Position numbers and translations under genes: made by a program
Notes under the pieces: model-generated
Seen by the model: only the letters and a program-made list of their open reading frames with translations
The model's database searches: none
Told to the model about the DNA's origin: nothing
From: Botryosphaeria dothidea
Taxonomy: Eukaryota; Ascomycota; Dothideomycetes; Botryosphaeriales; Botryosphaeriaceae
Reading direction: 5' to 3'
NCBI GenBank assembly: GCA_011503125.2
Contig: WWBZ02000001.1
Coordinates: 3,534,001-3,598,000, forward strand
DNA: 64,000 bases
In this document: one piece after another, positions 1 through 9,767 of the stretch
How positions within the stretch are numbered: the stretch's first letter is position 1
Layout: each line of letters starts with the position of its first letter

Positions 1-2049
1 AATGACACCTCTTCCTCGAACGACACCTCCTTCACCATGTCCTCTAACAATATGTCTCCTCCCCACAGCACGTCTTCTCTCAACACGTCTGCTCAGGGTG
101 TTTCCGGCAACAAGGTTGAATACCGCGCCACCTCCCCCAATGTCAATTATAACGACATTTCTCCTGGCCTTTCTGGTTTCCTTGTCCGTGCCGATGGCAC
201 CCGCACCAGTGTCAGGTTCGGCACCCCCTTCAACATTACTCCCCCCGATGCTATGATTGGCAACGCCCGCAACGTCACTCCCTCCAATGTCAGCACGGGT
301 AGCTTCAGCAACGTCCCTCTCTCCAACATGAGCATGGACAACTTCGGCAGCGTCCTTCCCCCTGATGCCATGGTTGACAACGCCCGCGACGTCTCTCTCT
401 CCAATACCGGCATGAACAACTTCGGCAACACCTCTTCCTCCAATGTCAGCCTGGGCAACTTCGACAACTTCACTCCCCTCGATGCCACGACGGGCAACTC
501 CTTCAGTAACACCCCCACTCGCCTTGGCCTCCTCCCTGCCATGTCTGAGGACCAGAAGAAGGGCATCCAGAACACCTTCCAGGACATGAAGGCCAACCAC
601 AAGTACCCGCTTGGCTTCCCCATGGCCGAGCTTCGCTGGGCTACGCAGGCCCCGTACAACATGGACGGCCCCACGATGAAGAAGTGCATGGAGTGGGCTC
701 TCGCTGAGCTCTACCCCAACGAGCACGCCGCACTCACGGGCAATGGCCTCAACCCCAACCCCACCCATCTCACGGGTGGCGAGCCCCAGAAGCCGCCGTC
801 TCAGACGCTCTGGGACGACCAGCTCGCCCTCGCCGGTCTCCTGGACCCCGGTTTCGACTGGGACTCGGAGGTGCCGGTGGGGGAGAGCTGGGTGGACCCC
901 GCCTGGCTGCTGAAGGAGGGAGAGGATGTGATGGGGGAGAACCTCGAGGACGAGGAGAACGAGGATGAGGATGAGGATGAGGATGAGGAGGAGGACGAGG
1001 ACGAGGACGAGAACGAGAACGAGGAAGAGCTGGGAGACGAGTCGGAGAAGGGGGAAGAGTCGGAGAAGGAGCTCTCCGAATCGGGGTCGGAGTTCCAATC
1101 CGACTCCTCCTCCGACTCTGACTCGGAGGAGGAGGACGACGACGATGCCCGGGGAAGTGGTGGCCTGTCCAGTGCTGCCCCCAGGAAGACGCTCCCGCGC
1201 CAGCAGTGGGGTGGCAAGCACCCGGAGACCCGGTGGGACAGCATTGGACGGGTCATCTACAACCCGGGCGCGGCCTTGCCCGCAGCCCCCTCCGCCGCCG
1301 CCAACCTTGGGCGCAACTCCAGCTCCCCTCCCGTCGAGGACCGGTCCGGTCTGCCCTGGTCTGTCGAGGAGGAACAAGCAGCCGGCCGAGCGATGGAGTG
1401 GGTGCTGGAGCGCTGGGGTCGGAAGGGCCTGACCATGGACCAGAAGTACCAGGAGTGTGCTGAGCGCCTCCGGGCTGGGTTCAGGTTCTCCCGGCCCTGG
1501 CGGGCTCTCAAGGCCCAGTACTCGCGCAGCATCCGCGCGAGGACTGGAGTGGACGAGCGGAGGACCGTCAAGCCGCATCGGATGCAGACCTGCGTCCAGA
1601 AGACGGGGGAGCGGTCGAAGCCTCAGTGGAAGGCTGCGTCCGATGCGGCGGCGGCGGGCAAGGCCGCAGACGAGAGGGTGAGGAAGGAGAAGGCGGAGAA
1701 GGCGGAGAAGGAGAAGGAGGAGAAGAGGTTGGAGAGAGAGAGGAAGCGTCGCCGGGCGGCGGTCGACGAGGAGGTCGAGGAGGCCGAGGAGGCCGACGAG
1801 GAGCCACCTCGCCGCGTAAAGCGTGCGAGGACTCACCCTCGTGCCTCCTCTTCGTCGCCGTCCGGCGACCTTGACATGAGGGAGGCGGCGGTGGCGGATT
1901 TGCCGGCGGCGGTGGGTGCGGCTGGTGAGGAGGCTGCTTCGGCAGCCCCCAATACCCAGGCCCAAGTGGCCGCGGACGAGGAGTTGGCACGCCGACTCCA
2001 GGAGGAAGAGGCTGTCAACGCCCGTCCGCGCCGTGCCTACCGTCGTTAG
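1..2049 (+). CDS. Acidic SANT/Myb-like protein, possibly 5'-partial
   Basis: The frame is open to the left edge, so the gene may begin outside the window; the first ATG inside is at 37, giving 670 residues. Residues 1-165 are Asn/Ser/Thr-rich with degenerate repeats around PPDAM..NAR and SN...F.N. Residues ~169-235 (MSEDQKKG to NEHAAL) look like a small folded domain. Residues ~300-370 are an Asp/Glu run. Residues ~439-500 start LPWSVEEE and are Trp/Arg-rich and helical, resembling a fungal SANT/Myb-like DNA-binding module. The tail is a Lys/Glu/Arg coiled coil with basic nuclear-localisation-like clusters (RKRRR, PRRVKR). A nuclear, chromatin-associated role is inferred; I do not recognise the family. 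The stop is TAG at 2047. Confidence 0.7.
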   Translation, partial: NDTSSSNDTSFTMSSNNMSPPHSTSSLNTSAQGVSGNKVEYRATSPNVNYNDISPGLSGFLVRADGTRTSVRFGTPFNITPPDAMIGNARNVTPSNVSTGSFSNVPLSNMSMDNFGSVLPPDAMVDNARDVSLSNTGMNNFGNTSSSNVSLGNFDNFTPLDATTGNSFSNTPTRLGLLPAMSEDQKKGIQNTFQDMKANHKYPLGFPMAELRWATQAPYNMDGPTMKKCMEWALAELYPNEHAALTGNGLNPNPTHLTGGEPQKPPSQTLWDDQLALAGLLDPGFDWDSEVPVGESWVDPAWLLKEGEDVMGENLEDEENEDEDEDEDEEEDEDEDENENEEELGDESEKGEESEKELSESGSEFQSDSSSDSDSEEEDDDDARGSGGLSSAAPRKTLPRQQWGGKHPETRWDSIGRVIYNPGAALPAAPSAAANLGRNSSSPPVEDRSGLPWSVEEEQAAGRAMEWVLERWGRKGLTMDQKYQECAERLRAGFRFSRPWRALKAQYSRSIRARTGVDERRTVKPHRMQTCVQKTGERSKPQWKAASDAAAAGKAADERVRKEKAEKAEKEKEEKRLERERKRRRAAVDEEVEEAEEADEEPPRRVKRARTHPRASSSSPSGDLDMREAAVADLPAAVGAAGEEAASAAPNTQAQVAADEELARRLQEEEAVNARPRRAYRR

Positions 2050-3206
2050 GCGGGGGTAGTGTTTAGGGGTGGTGTTTTGTGTTTTTTTTTCTTTTTGCAA
2101 ATTTGCATGGCCTGGGGTGCGGTTGCTTTGTTCTCTTTTTTTTTTAACTTTATCATCATGGGCTGGGGAGCTCTGGGGAGTTTTTGGGCTTCGGCCGCTC
2201 AAAAGTTTTGTTTGTTTTTAGTGCAGATCCAACGACGATTGCTGCTGCTGCAGCTGCTTCTTGCAGCAGCAAGTGTTCTCCCACTCGAATTCACCGCTTG
2301 CATTTTGTGATTCATCATCGCCGCCGTCGTCACTTCTGAATTAGGCCTTGCTTGAAGTAGCAATCCATGAACAGCTGATAGAGATGTTAATATGCAAGCT
2401 CAACGTAACGCATTAGATCATGCAGCCGTTGATGAGAAGTGCGCTCGCCATTGAATTAGATAAAGCACCTCCAGACGCACAGAGTCTGACACTTTGCAGC
2501 CGGAAAATATGTGGAAATTGGCGGAGTTCTGACGGATGCAGACAAGGCACACCCGCCCCCACAGTAAGTGCGTATGAGGCATATTTCTATCGACAGATCA
2601 GGAGCGTTCGGCCGGAAGGCAATACTTAGGTTCGCCAGTACCTTCCGGTGGGCTTGCAAGTCCGGCTATGGCTGCTTCAGCGGGGGAGATCTGGAAGTTC
2701 CAGAACAACAAACGCCCAGCAAAATCGCATGTTCTTGCCGCAAACCTAGGGGACGATCAAGCTTTGGGGAAACACGGAGAGGCATCTAAGACTCGTAGTG
2801 TTGGAGATGGTGGTAAAACTTGCTTCGTTTCGCGGGCAGTGCGGCGCTTGTTCCGCAGGTCTCAGGTAATCGGGCAGGTGCACGCGTGCATAAGGCAGAG
2901 GTGATTTCAGGACGCGCACATCACTGATTCAGCGGGGTGTGGGTGGGAGGCAATGTGGTGGAGCGAGAGGGTTGAGGTCGGTGGATCGGGCAGTTTGGGC
3001 GGCTCCAGGCCAGGCACGCATTCCCGCTAGCGGCACCTGTGGCCCCTCGACGCCGCACGGGGCATCCTCAGCCAACGCGCCAAGCTCCAGTCCTCCCGCC
3101 GCTGCGCTGCTACTACCAGCCCGCACCACAGCCACCGCGCGCTCTCGCTCTTAAGCTCCGCCAGCGCCGCCCTCTCCAGCTGCCTCCTGACACCTCGCTC
3201 GGCACC
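2050..3206. other. Intergenic, 3' region then NCBP3-like promoter
   Basis: I see no supportable gene. T-rich runs follow the upstream stop, then a GCT/GCA hairpin at 2239-2272. The last ~250 bases are GC-rich and probably hold the promoter and 5' leader of the next gene. Confidence 0.6.
2239..2272. repeat. GCT-rich inverted repeat (hairpin)
   Basis: Ten-base arms TTGCTGCTGC (2239-2248) and GCAGCAGCAA (2263-2272) flank a 14-base loop. The hairpin lies about 190 bases after the stop of the first gene, probably in its 3' UTR. Its function is unknown; it may be a simple trinucleotide expansion. Confidence 0.55.
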
Positions 3207-4806
3207 ATGGAGTCCAACAACGTCCAGCCCGCCGGCGGTTTCGCCCCCAACAACTTCGCGACCGACACAATGAACGCCGACATGGACATCGACATGGACA
3301 TTGACCTCACCACCGCTGACGACATTGACGCCTTCGACACCGAGGGCATTACCATAGTGCGCCCTCACGCACCGCGATACCCGACCGCTCCCGCTGACCC
3401 AGACTGCGCAGGATGACCAGCCCGCCGCCCTCACGGCCGTTGGCGCAACTGAACAGGCCCCGGTGGAGCCTCAGCTGGAGAAGGTGAACATTGAAGGCGT
3501 GGACGACCTCACCACCGCTCAGATCAAGGCCTACGCTCTCGATCACTTCCCTTCCGACCAGTATGTTCGCATTGAGTGGATCGACGACTCCCACGCGAAC
3601 ATCGTCTACCAGACCCATGAGGCCGCCCTCGATGCTCTCCGCAATCTCATGCAGCCGCCCAACGGCGAAGACCCTGTTGCTTTATCCGACACATTGGAGA
3701 TGGCCCTGGTACGGCGCCAGGCCAAGCATTACTTCGACAAACCCGAAGTCAACTTGTCTGTCAGGTTGGCTGTCACCACCGATGTGAAAGCCCCGCGAGC
3801 ACATGAAGCCAGCCGCTTCTACCTCATGAACCCGGATAAAGACCCTCGGGAAAGAAAGAAGAGGCAACAAGGTGACCGTCGCAATGGTGGCGGTGAAGGA
3901 TACAACAGAAGACGCTACGATGACCGCGAGCAGCGGCGGAGGAGAGACAACGAGGCGTATGATGTTGACATGTATGATGAAGAAGGTTCCTCCAGGACTC
4001 GGGCTCGGAGTGGTGGCGGAGGCGGCAGACGTGGCTCGGTGTCGGATGATTCGTTGGACGACCGCAGAAGGGGCCGGAGAAGGGAGCCACGCAGCAAGAA
4101 CTTGGACGATCTACTTCCATCCAAGTCTGACGGACGCCTGCGTGACCGCAGCGCCTCGCCCCTCCGCGACGGTGATGGCCGCTACGGCTTCGATGAAGAT
4201 GAGACCGCTGCGCTACGCCGGACCCGCAGAAGGAGCTATTCTCCCCCGACGAACCGCGGTACGCCTGGCAACAACGGTAAAGAGCTTTTTCCCAGTCGTG
4301 GCAGCACGACGAAGGAACTCTTCCCCAACTCCACATCTAAATCTACTCTCCTCTCCTCTTCCGCCTCTAGCCCCAACCCCTCCACCGCCTCCAACTCTAC
4401 CAAAGAGCTCTTCCCCGGCAAAACAGGCCACACCCACGGAAAGCGCTCGCGCGAGCTTTTCCCACATAAGACAGCCCACAGCAACCACAGACGCCAGGAT
4501 GCTTACGATGCTCGCGACTTTACCGAAGTAGCTTTCATCCAGCCTCGCAGCCTCGAAGAACGCATCACAGGTGGACCCAACAGCAACGGTCATTCGAACG
4601 GTCGTCTAAACGGCGACGATCAAGGCTTCAACGTCAGGGGCTCAGCAGATGCCGGTGGCTTCTCCATCCGTGGAGCTGCGGATGTCAAGGAGCTGTTCCC
4701 GATGAAGACCGGCGGCGGCGGCTCGAACGCTGGCAAGGAGCTGTTCTCGGAGAAGATCAAGGGCCGTGGTGGCCCTAGAAGAAAGGCGGAGGATATGTAC
4801 TTTTGA
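3207..4806 (+). CDS. NCBP3-like cap-binding protein with ELFP repeats
   Basis: Two exons, 3207-3356 and 3412-4806, give 514 residues. The 55-nt intron has a GTGCGC donor, a CTGAC branch site and a GCGCAG acceptor. Residues ~70-160 match the RRM-like core of nuclear cap-binding subunit 3 (fungal DUF2414), including the signature RIEWIDDSHANIVY. That family binds capped mRNA and links it to export. An Arg/Asp/Gly-rich disordered region follows. The C-terminal half holds six copies of [KR]ELF[PS] at about residues 340, 350, 380, 396, 476 and 492, usually followed by a basic residue (K/R) two positions later. The protein ends with a basic GRGGPRRKAED stretch. The gene has the typical fungal architecture; the ELFP motifs suggest a multivalent docking peptide (inference). 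Confidence 0.85.
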
Positions 4807-5415
4807 GTTGCTTCCGTGCGCCTAACGAAAGGTCGCTCTTTTAATCTTCACAACCTGTCATTTTCGTCGACTTTCTTTAATCGACATACTCGATACATGG
4901 CACGGGCAAAGGACAGGAGGTTGTTGGCATTGCATTGCATGGCTCGATTCGGCTCGGCTTGATTTTTTCTCTTTAAATCACAGATCTACATATGAACGCA
5001 AGGCGCTCTGGATGTTATCTTTCTTTGTCATGATTAGGGGTTTCGCCTGGGGATACCATGAGCTCTTTCCTTGTATTCTGATCCGTCATCACACTCAGAT
5101 TGAAAGATAAATGAAGGATGGTGGGTAGTAATCACCTTGATGCGGATATTATTGGCTCGTATGAAAAGAAATGGCTACTGAGAAGATTGGGGAAGATGGT
5201 AGAATGACCGAAAAAGATTGAGTAATGCGCCTGCATGCTTGCAGCAAACCCCATTCAGACTTTCATGCATTTTCTCGTGTATTCCCAACTGTGCCTTCCC
5301 GTTCCCATTCGCCGAGTAATGCTACGTACCACACCAAACTCCACAAACTCATCGTCCGTCCTCTCTCTCAGTTCTCTTCAAAATTATCAGTCACTCCTCC
5401 AAACAGACACCACGC
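4807..5415. other. Intergenic between convergent genes
   Basis: No gene is seen. This is the shared 3' region of the NCBP3-like gene (+) and the DUF1857 gene (-), relatively AT-rich with T-runs that fit 3' UTRs. Confidence 0.6.
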
Positions 5416-6034
5416 TCACGCCTTGATAGTCCCGTCCTGCACCATTGCCCTCATCGCCTCGATACTCTTCTCCACCGCTATCCTCGCCCCGCCCGCATGC
5501 TTCTCCCTCAGCCCCTTCTCCTCCTCCGACCCTTGCTCGACCCCGTCATGCTTCCAGCTAAAACTATACGTCATGTTCAGCCCGCCGTCCGCGTCCGTCG
5601 AGATGATGTTGCTGATGGTCGAGCCGTCCGGCTGGTGGAAGTCGACGCGCGACGGCCCGTAGCTCTTGCACGTCTCCTTGACCTTCGGGTTGCCGCCGGG
5701 GTGGAAGCCCTCCTTGAACGTCGCTTCGCGGACGACGGTGGGGACGGAATCGACAGGGTCGGTGGATTCGGAGAGCACGGTGGTGGACAGGATCACCGGG
5801 ACGAAGGCCTCGGCGTGGCGGATTTTGTGTTGGAGCCCGGCCCAGCTGTGGGTGGGTTGGGTTAGCTGGGGTTTGGTGTTGAGTTTTTTTCTTTTTTTTT
5901 TTTGGAAACAAAAACCAGAGCGAGAGAGAATAGGGTGCAGGGCATTGTTGCACTTACACTTGTTCGATAGTAAGGACGGGTGTGGCGCCGGGCGGGTTGA
6001 TGGGCGCGGTGAATGCGATGTTGATGACGACCAT
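5416..6034 (-). CDS. DUF1857 / SRPBCC-like protein
   Basis: Exons complement(5958-6034) and complement(5416-5845) give 168 residues. The 112-nt intron has a GTAAGT donor and a CCACAG acceptor and carries a long polypyrimidine run. The join restores LTIEQVWAGLQHKIRHAE, the hallmark N-terminus of the fungal DUF1857 family. The fold is expected to be a START/SRPBCC-like ligand-binding barrel, with RVDFHQPDGSTISN and the aromatic MTYSFSWKH in the middle. No catalytic function is known for the family; a small hydrophobic ligand is the usual guess. Length is normal for the family. It is convergent with the NCBP3-like gene. Confidence 0.88.
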
Positions 6035-7071
6035 TGTGGATGTGGAGCGTGGGTTTTTCGCCGGGTGGTAAGCTGAGACGTCGGAAAAGGTTCCTATGCG
6101 CAAGGCTGACGGGGGGCGAAGTGCGCGTGGTAGTAGTGGTGGCGGTATACTACGTTGGGATGTAGATCCGAAAAGTGTATGTTCAATGGCGTGTTGATCG
6201 TCCGGAGTTAGGTGCGATTGCCGGTTGTTAGTTGCGCCTGTTTTACGGATTTTTAAGAGGGCAGGCTAGATAGATTGTAGAGGGCGGGGTGCGGGGTTGT
6301 CATCAGCAGAGAAACAATCCTTTCCCTGCCAGGCAGAGCGACGTGATATGGAGGTGGATGACGTCAGCGTCATGCAGGTAACGCTCTTACGGGGACGAAT
6401 ATGCAAGATAGGAAGTAAGTGGAGATACCCGGCCATTGTTTGAGGCATGCGTGTTGAATCAGTCGACGGACTTTTGCTCGTACGACGGGATGATGGAAGT
6501 CTCTTGCGTCAGTAACGCTGACGGAGAGGAATTGGTGCTTATGTGCCAATGAGGCTTGTAGCCCGACCGGTGCTAACGTCTAGCGTGGGGCAAGGAGTTT
6601 CTGAGACATGGCGGTCTTCTGGTCATGCTGTATGGTACTACTAATGTACGTTGACCCATCTGGATGGTTTCGGCTGGTCTGGTTGGTGGCTTATTGGTCT
6701 TGCCTCAGCGTGAACGCCGAATACCCAGGGTGAAACTCTGAGACCGACTGGGATTAAGGGGGCCAAGGCAGATAAACGAATCCGGCCTTTCAAGGTTGAG
6801 ATCAATGGTTAATATATGCGCGCGTATAGGGGATCTGCCCGCTGCACTATTAGAACACGATGGGCCCGAAACAGGAAATTGAAAAGCTGACTCGGAACCC
6901 TGCTCAAGCACCAAGGATGTCAGGCGCACTGCATAAACGAATCGGCCCTCCTTCTGCAGCAACCGTCATGACACAACGAGCTTAAGGCGACCTCAATCAG
7001 CGCCCTGAAGTATTCTTATTGTTGTTCTTTGTAGTCTCAAATAACAACCGTGGCTAGAATGCGTGTCGATC
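6035..7071. other. Intergenic (DUF1857 promoter, MFS 3' region)
   Basis: I see no supportable gene. Short frames on the minus strand lack ATG context or coding character. The part near 6035 should hold the DUF1857 promoter. Confidence 0.55.
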
Positions 7072-8946
7072 CTACAGGAGATATCTGTAGTCAGGACTCA
7101 AGTCACCCATCTCCGTCTTCTCGTACTCCGTCAGCCCCAAATCAGTTGGCGTCTTGTCCCTCTTCCTGTTGGACCACGAGCAGAGAACCCAGTATATCGC
7201 ACAGCTCAGTGCGCTCAGACAGATGAATGCTATGCATATGCTGTGTCCGGGAGTGTACCTTGGCTAAGTGTGGTTCATCATATGTCAGCTTCCTCGGATT
7301 TTTGATATTAAGGATTGACTAAACTCACCGCGTCCTTGGAAAGGAAGCTGAAAACGGCTATAATGCCGCCGATCTTTGAGGAAATTAGCATTCTTTGTCT
7401 TCTACAACAAAGAGAGAGCTTGACTTACGTTGCCAAATCCTACCTGCCACGCACTGCCGACACTACGTCTGTGGTGGCCACCGAGGTTCATGTTGAACCA
7501 GCACACAATGACCGGCATGGCCGAGTAACAACCCATAGCAACAAGGAATAGGGCGGCATATTGCAGGTCCAAGTTGTGGTGCTCTGCAAGCAAGATCGCA
7601 AAACCAGCGATGGCCACAGCAATCGGCAGGATGGTGAAGAGGAAGCGATGCCGCAGTTTATCGGAAAGATAAGCCACGATCATCGCAAAGCCAAATGCCG
7701 CGGCCCATGGAGGCACACTGTGCAGTTGTGTCTGGATAGCGGAGTAGCCGTAAGACTTGATGATGGCCGGAGAGAAATAGGCGTAACCGTATGCAGGTAC
7801 GATCAGGCCGAAGTACATGAATCCGCCAATCCAGACTTTAGGATCTTTAAAAACATGGCCGACGTCGCGAAGAGTTATTTTGCGTTCTGCAGCGGAGCGG
7901 CCTTGGTCGGCTTGGAGACGGGCTTTGACGTATCTCTTCTCATCCTCACTGAGCCACTTCGCCTCCTCCGGGAAGTTGGGGATGAGAAAGAAGAACACCA
8001 AAGAAACGATGACGGTAAGGAGGCCTTCGAGAATAAAAATCCTGATGACAGTGTAAGCCTTGCCTCCTTGAATGTAGCTGGATTCCAGTTACCATCTCCA
8101 TCCCTTGTAGCCACGGACCCCGTCCATTTTTCCAATTGCCGAGGCAAGAAGACCACCGAATGCTCCTGCCAAAGTAGTACTGCTGAAAAAGAAACTGTAA
8201 CGTCGCTGGGCTTCATGGCGACGATACCACATGCCAATAAGGTAGAAGCATCCAGGGAACATGCCGGTTTCGAAAACGCCGAGGAAGAATCCTTTTGCTG
8301 AGTCAGAGCTGGGGAAGTTTAACAACAGGGGCCAGTGCTTACGTGTTGTCAGGAGACCGGAGTAGTTTCGAACTAGCCCTTGCAGGATGGTGACCAACCC
8401 AAAGAAAAACATGCATCCGGAGACTAGTCAAGAAGTCAAGAAGTCAGCATTGCGTGCTGTGAGGAAGAATGGGTCCCACGTACGCCAGACATTGGGCTTG
8501 AATTTCTTCATCAAGACATTGCTTGGGATTTCGAACAGGACGTATGGCACGAAGAAGATGACCAGTGCGGTGTTATACTTCATGCTGTTTGCAGAAGCGA
8601 GCCCCAGCTCTTCCGACAGACCAAAAACATTTGCGTTGGCGATGTTGACTCTGTCGAGGAAAGCTAGTAGGTAGAGTATACAGAGATACGGAATCACGCG
8701 GAAGTCGATGCGGTTGACAAGACGGCGCTCTGTTGTATGCGGCGGGCACTCGACATGGAGATCGGAGTCGTACTCGACGGCAGCCGGGTCCTGGACGTAG
8801 GCGCCATCTTCGCTCGAGCTCCGCGGCGCGACGGCAGCCTCTGCCGGGAAGTGTCAGAAAGAGCCGGCGGTGAAGCTGAAGGGGAAAAAAAAGTCAAGAC
8901 CGTGGGTGCTGCACATACTTTCTGATCTGTTTGATCTCGAGAACAT
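7072..8946 (-). CDS. MFS anion:cation symporter, Dal5/allantoate-permease type
   Basis: Seven exons on the complement strand (8919-8946, 8484-8840, 8343-8423, 8093-8291, 7429-8041, 7329-7373, 7072-7263) close in frame to 504 residues. The start MFSRSNRSEK is split by intron 1. Family signatures of the ACS/Dal5 group appear in order: RVIPYLCILYLLAFLDRVNI in TM1, LVRNY..LLTTRFFLGVFE, GMFPGCFYLIGMWYRR, GWRWIFILEG, FPEEAKWL, and a C-terminal TPTDLGLTEYEK followed by YRYLL. About 12 membrane segments are expected at the plasma membrane. Characterised members carry allantoate, nicotinate, pantothenate or biotin; the substrate here cannot be read from sequence. The intron 3 acceptor AAAAG is chosen because it restores TTRFFLG. 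Confidence 0.9.
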
Positions 8947-9767
8947 GGCGATAGGCCGTCACGGCGCCCACAAGAGCGAGGAGGAGAGCGGGAAAACACG
9001 AGCACACATTCTGTCAGACGCCATGGGGACGATCCCTTATAAATTCGCCCGTCGCACCGCGAGCTGTCAGCCACAGCTGCGACAGCAGAGTCACTGGCGC
9101 CGGTATCGCTGTGCTAGTGCGCGAACAACGCGGGGAAGCCGTGTTCCCGGGGCGGTAATTGTGCCAGAAACGGATGGGGTAGGCGACATAAGGTGGTATT
9201 GAGCGAGTCTCATTGGCCTCGTGGTGTGGAGAGTAGCAGATCGCGCTAGGCCGCGGTGAACGAGGGCGGCCGGGCACTACTGGGGCACTAGGGCGCATCA
9301 GCCGCGGGCTGCATGATGCCCGGCCACGTCTTTGACCGCAGCCCTGAGCCGCGGTCCACGCCCGGAGGAGCAGCAGTGCAATCTCAAGGCGAGTGGCGGC
9401 CAGGCCCGCTATGCGTCAGCACGCGGGCCGCTTGGCGACAGGCGCCGGCCAAGCGCAGCGCCGCCTCTCGGGCTCCAGCCCAGGCCCTGCTGCTGCGAGG
9501 CCGGGGCCAGGGCCAGCGCGGCGGTTTTGCGCGGACTGTAGGCCGGATGCCGATCTAACGAGCACCTCAGGGCACCACCCTCGCTGACTGACTTCACATT
9601 AACACCATCCTCCCTCGCCTCACCACGCCTCCCAGACCGCCGCCCAAGCCCCTCCCCAACAAGTCGCTCGCTGCGCTCGAGTGCCTCCGACTCCGCCGTC
9701 CCGTCGCTTGCACGCCCATGACGCCGTCCTGACACCAGGCCTCGGCGCCTCGATCCGTTTGCCTGTC
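8947..9767. promoter_or_regulatory. Divergent promoter region, MFS / F-box gene
   Basis: An 821-bp head-to-head spacer. A TTATAA element at 9038-9043 lies ~92 bases before the MFS start and could be its TATA box. The right half is very GC-rich with no clear TATA. A four-codon upstream ORF (9718-9732) precedes the F-box gene start. Confidence 0.45.
9718..9732 (+). promoter_or_regulatory. Short upstream ORF (4 codons) before the F-box gene
   Basis: ATG ACG CCG TCC TGA ends 35 bases before the ATG at 9768, within the likely 5' leader. If transcribed it could lower initiation at the main start. No transcript boundary is visible, so its presence in the mRNA is an inference. Confidence 0.35.

Noticed and set aside
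801..1256. Minus-strand Ser-rich open frame
   Set aside because: It mirrors the Glu/Asp codons of the plus-strand acidic tract; reversed GAG/GAC reads as Ser/Leu codons. No independent signal.
2600..2665. Possible further copy of the 86-bp element (GGAGCGTTCGGCCGGA)
   Set aside because: Only one arm resembles the family and the interior words are missing; match is not better than chance in GC-rich DNA.
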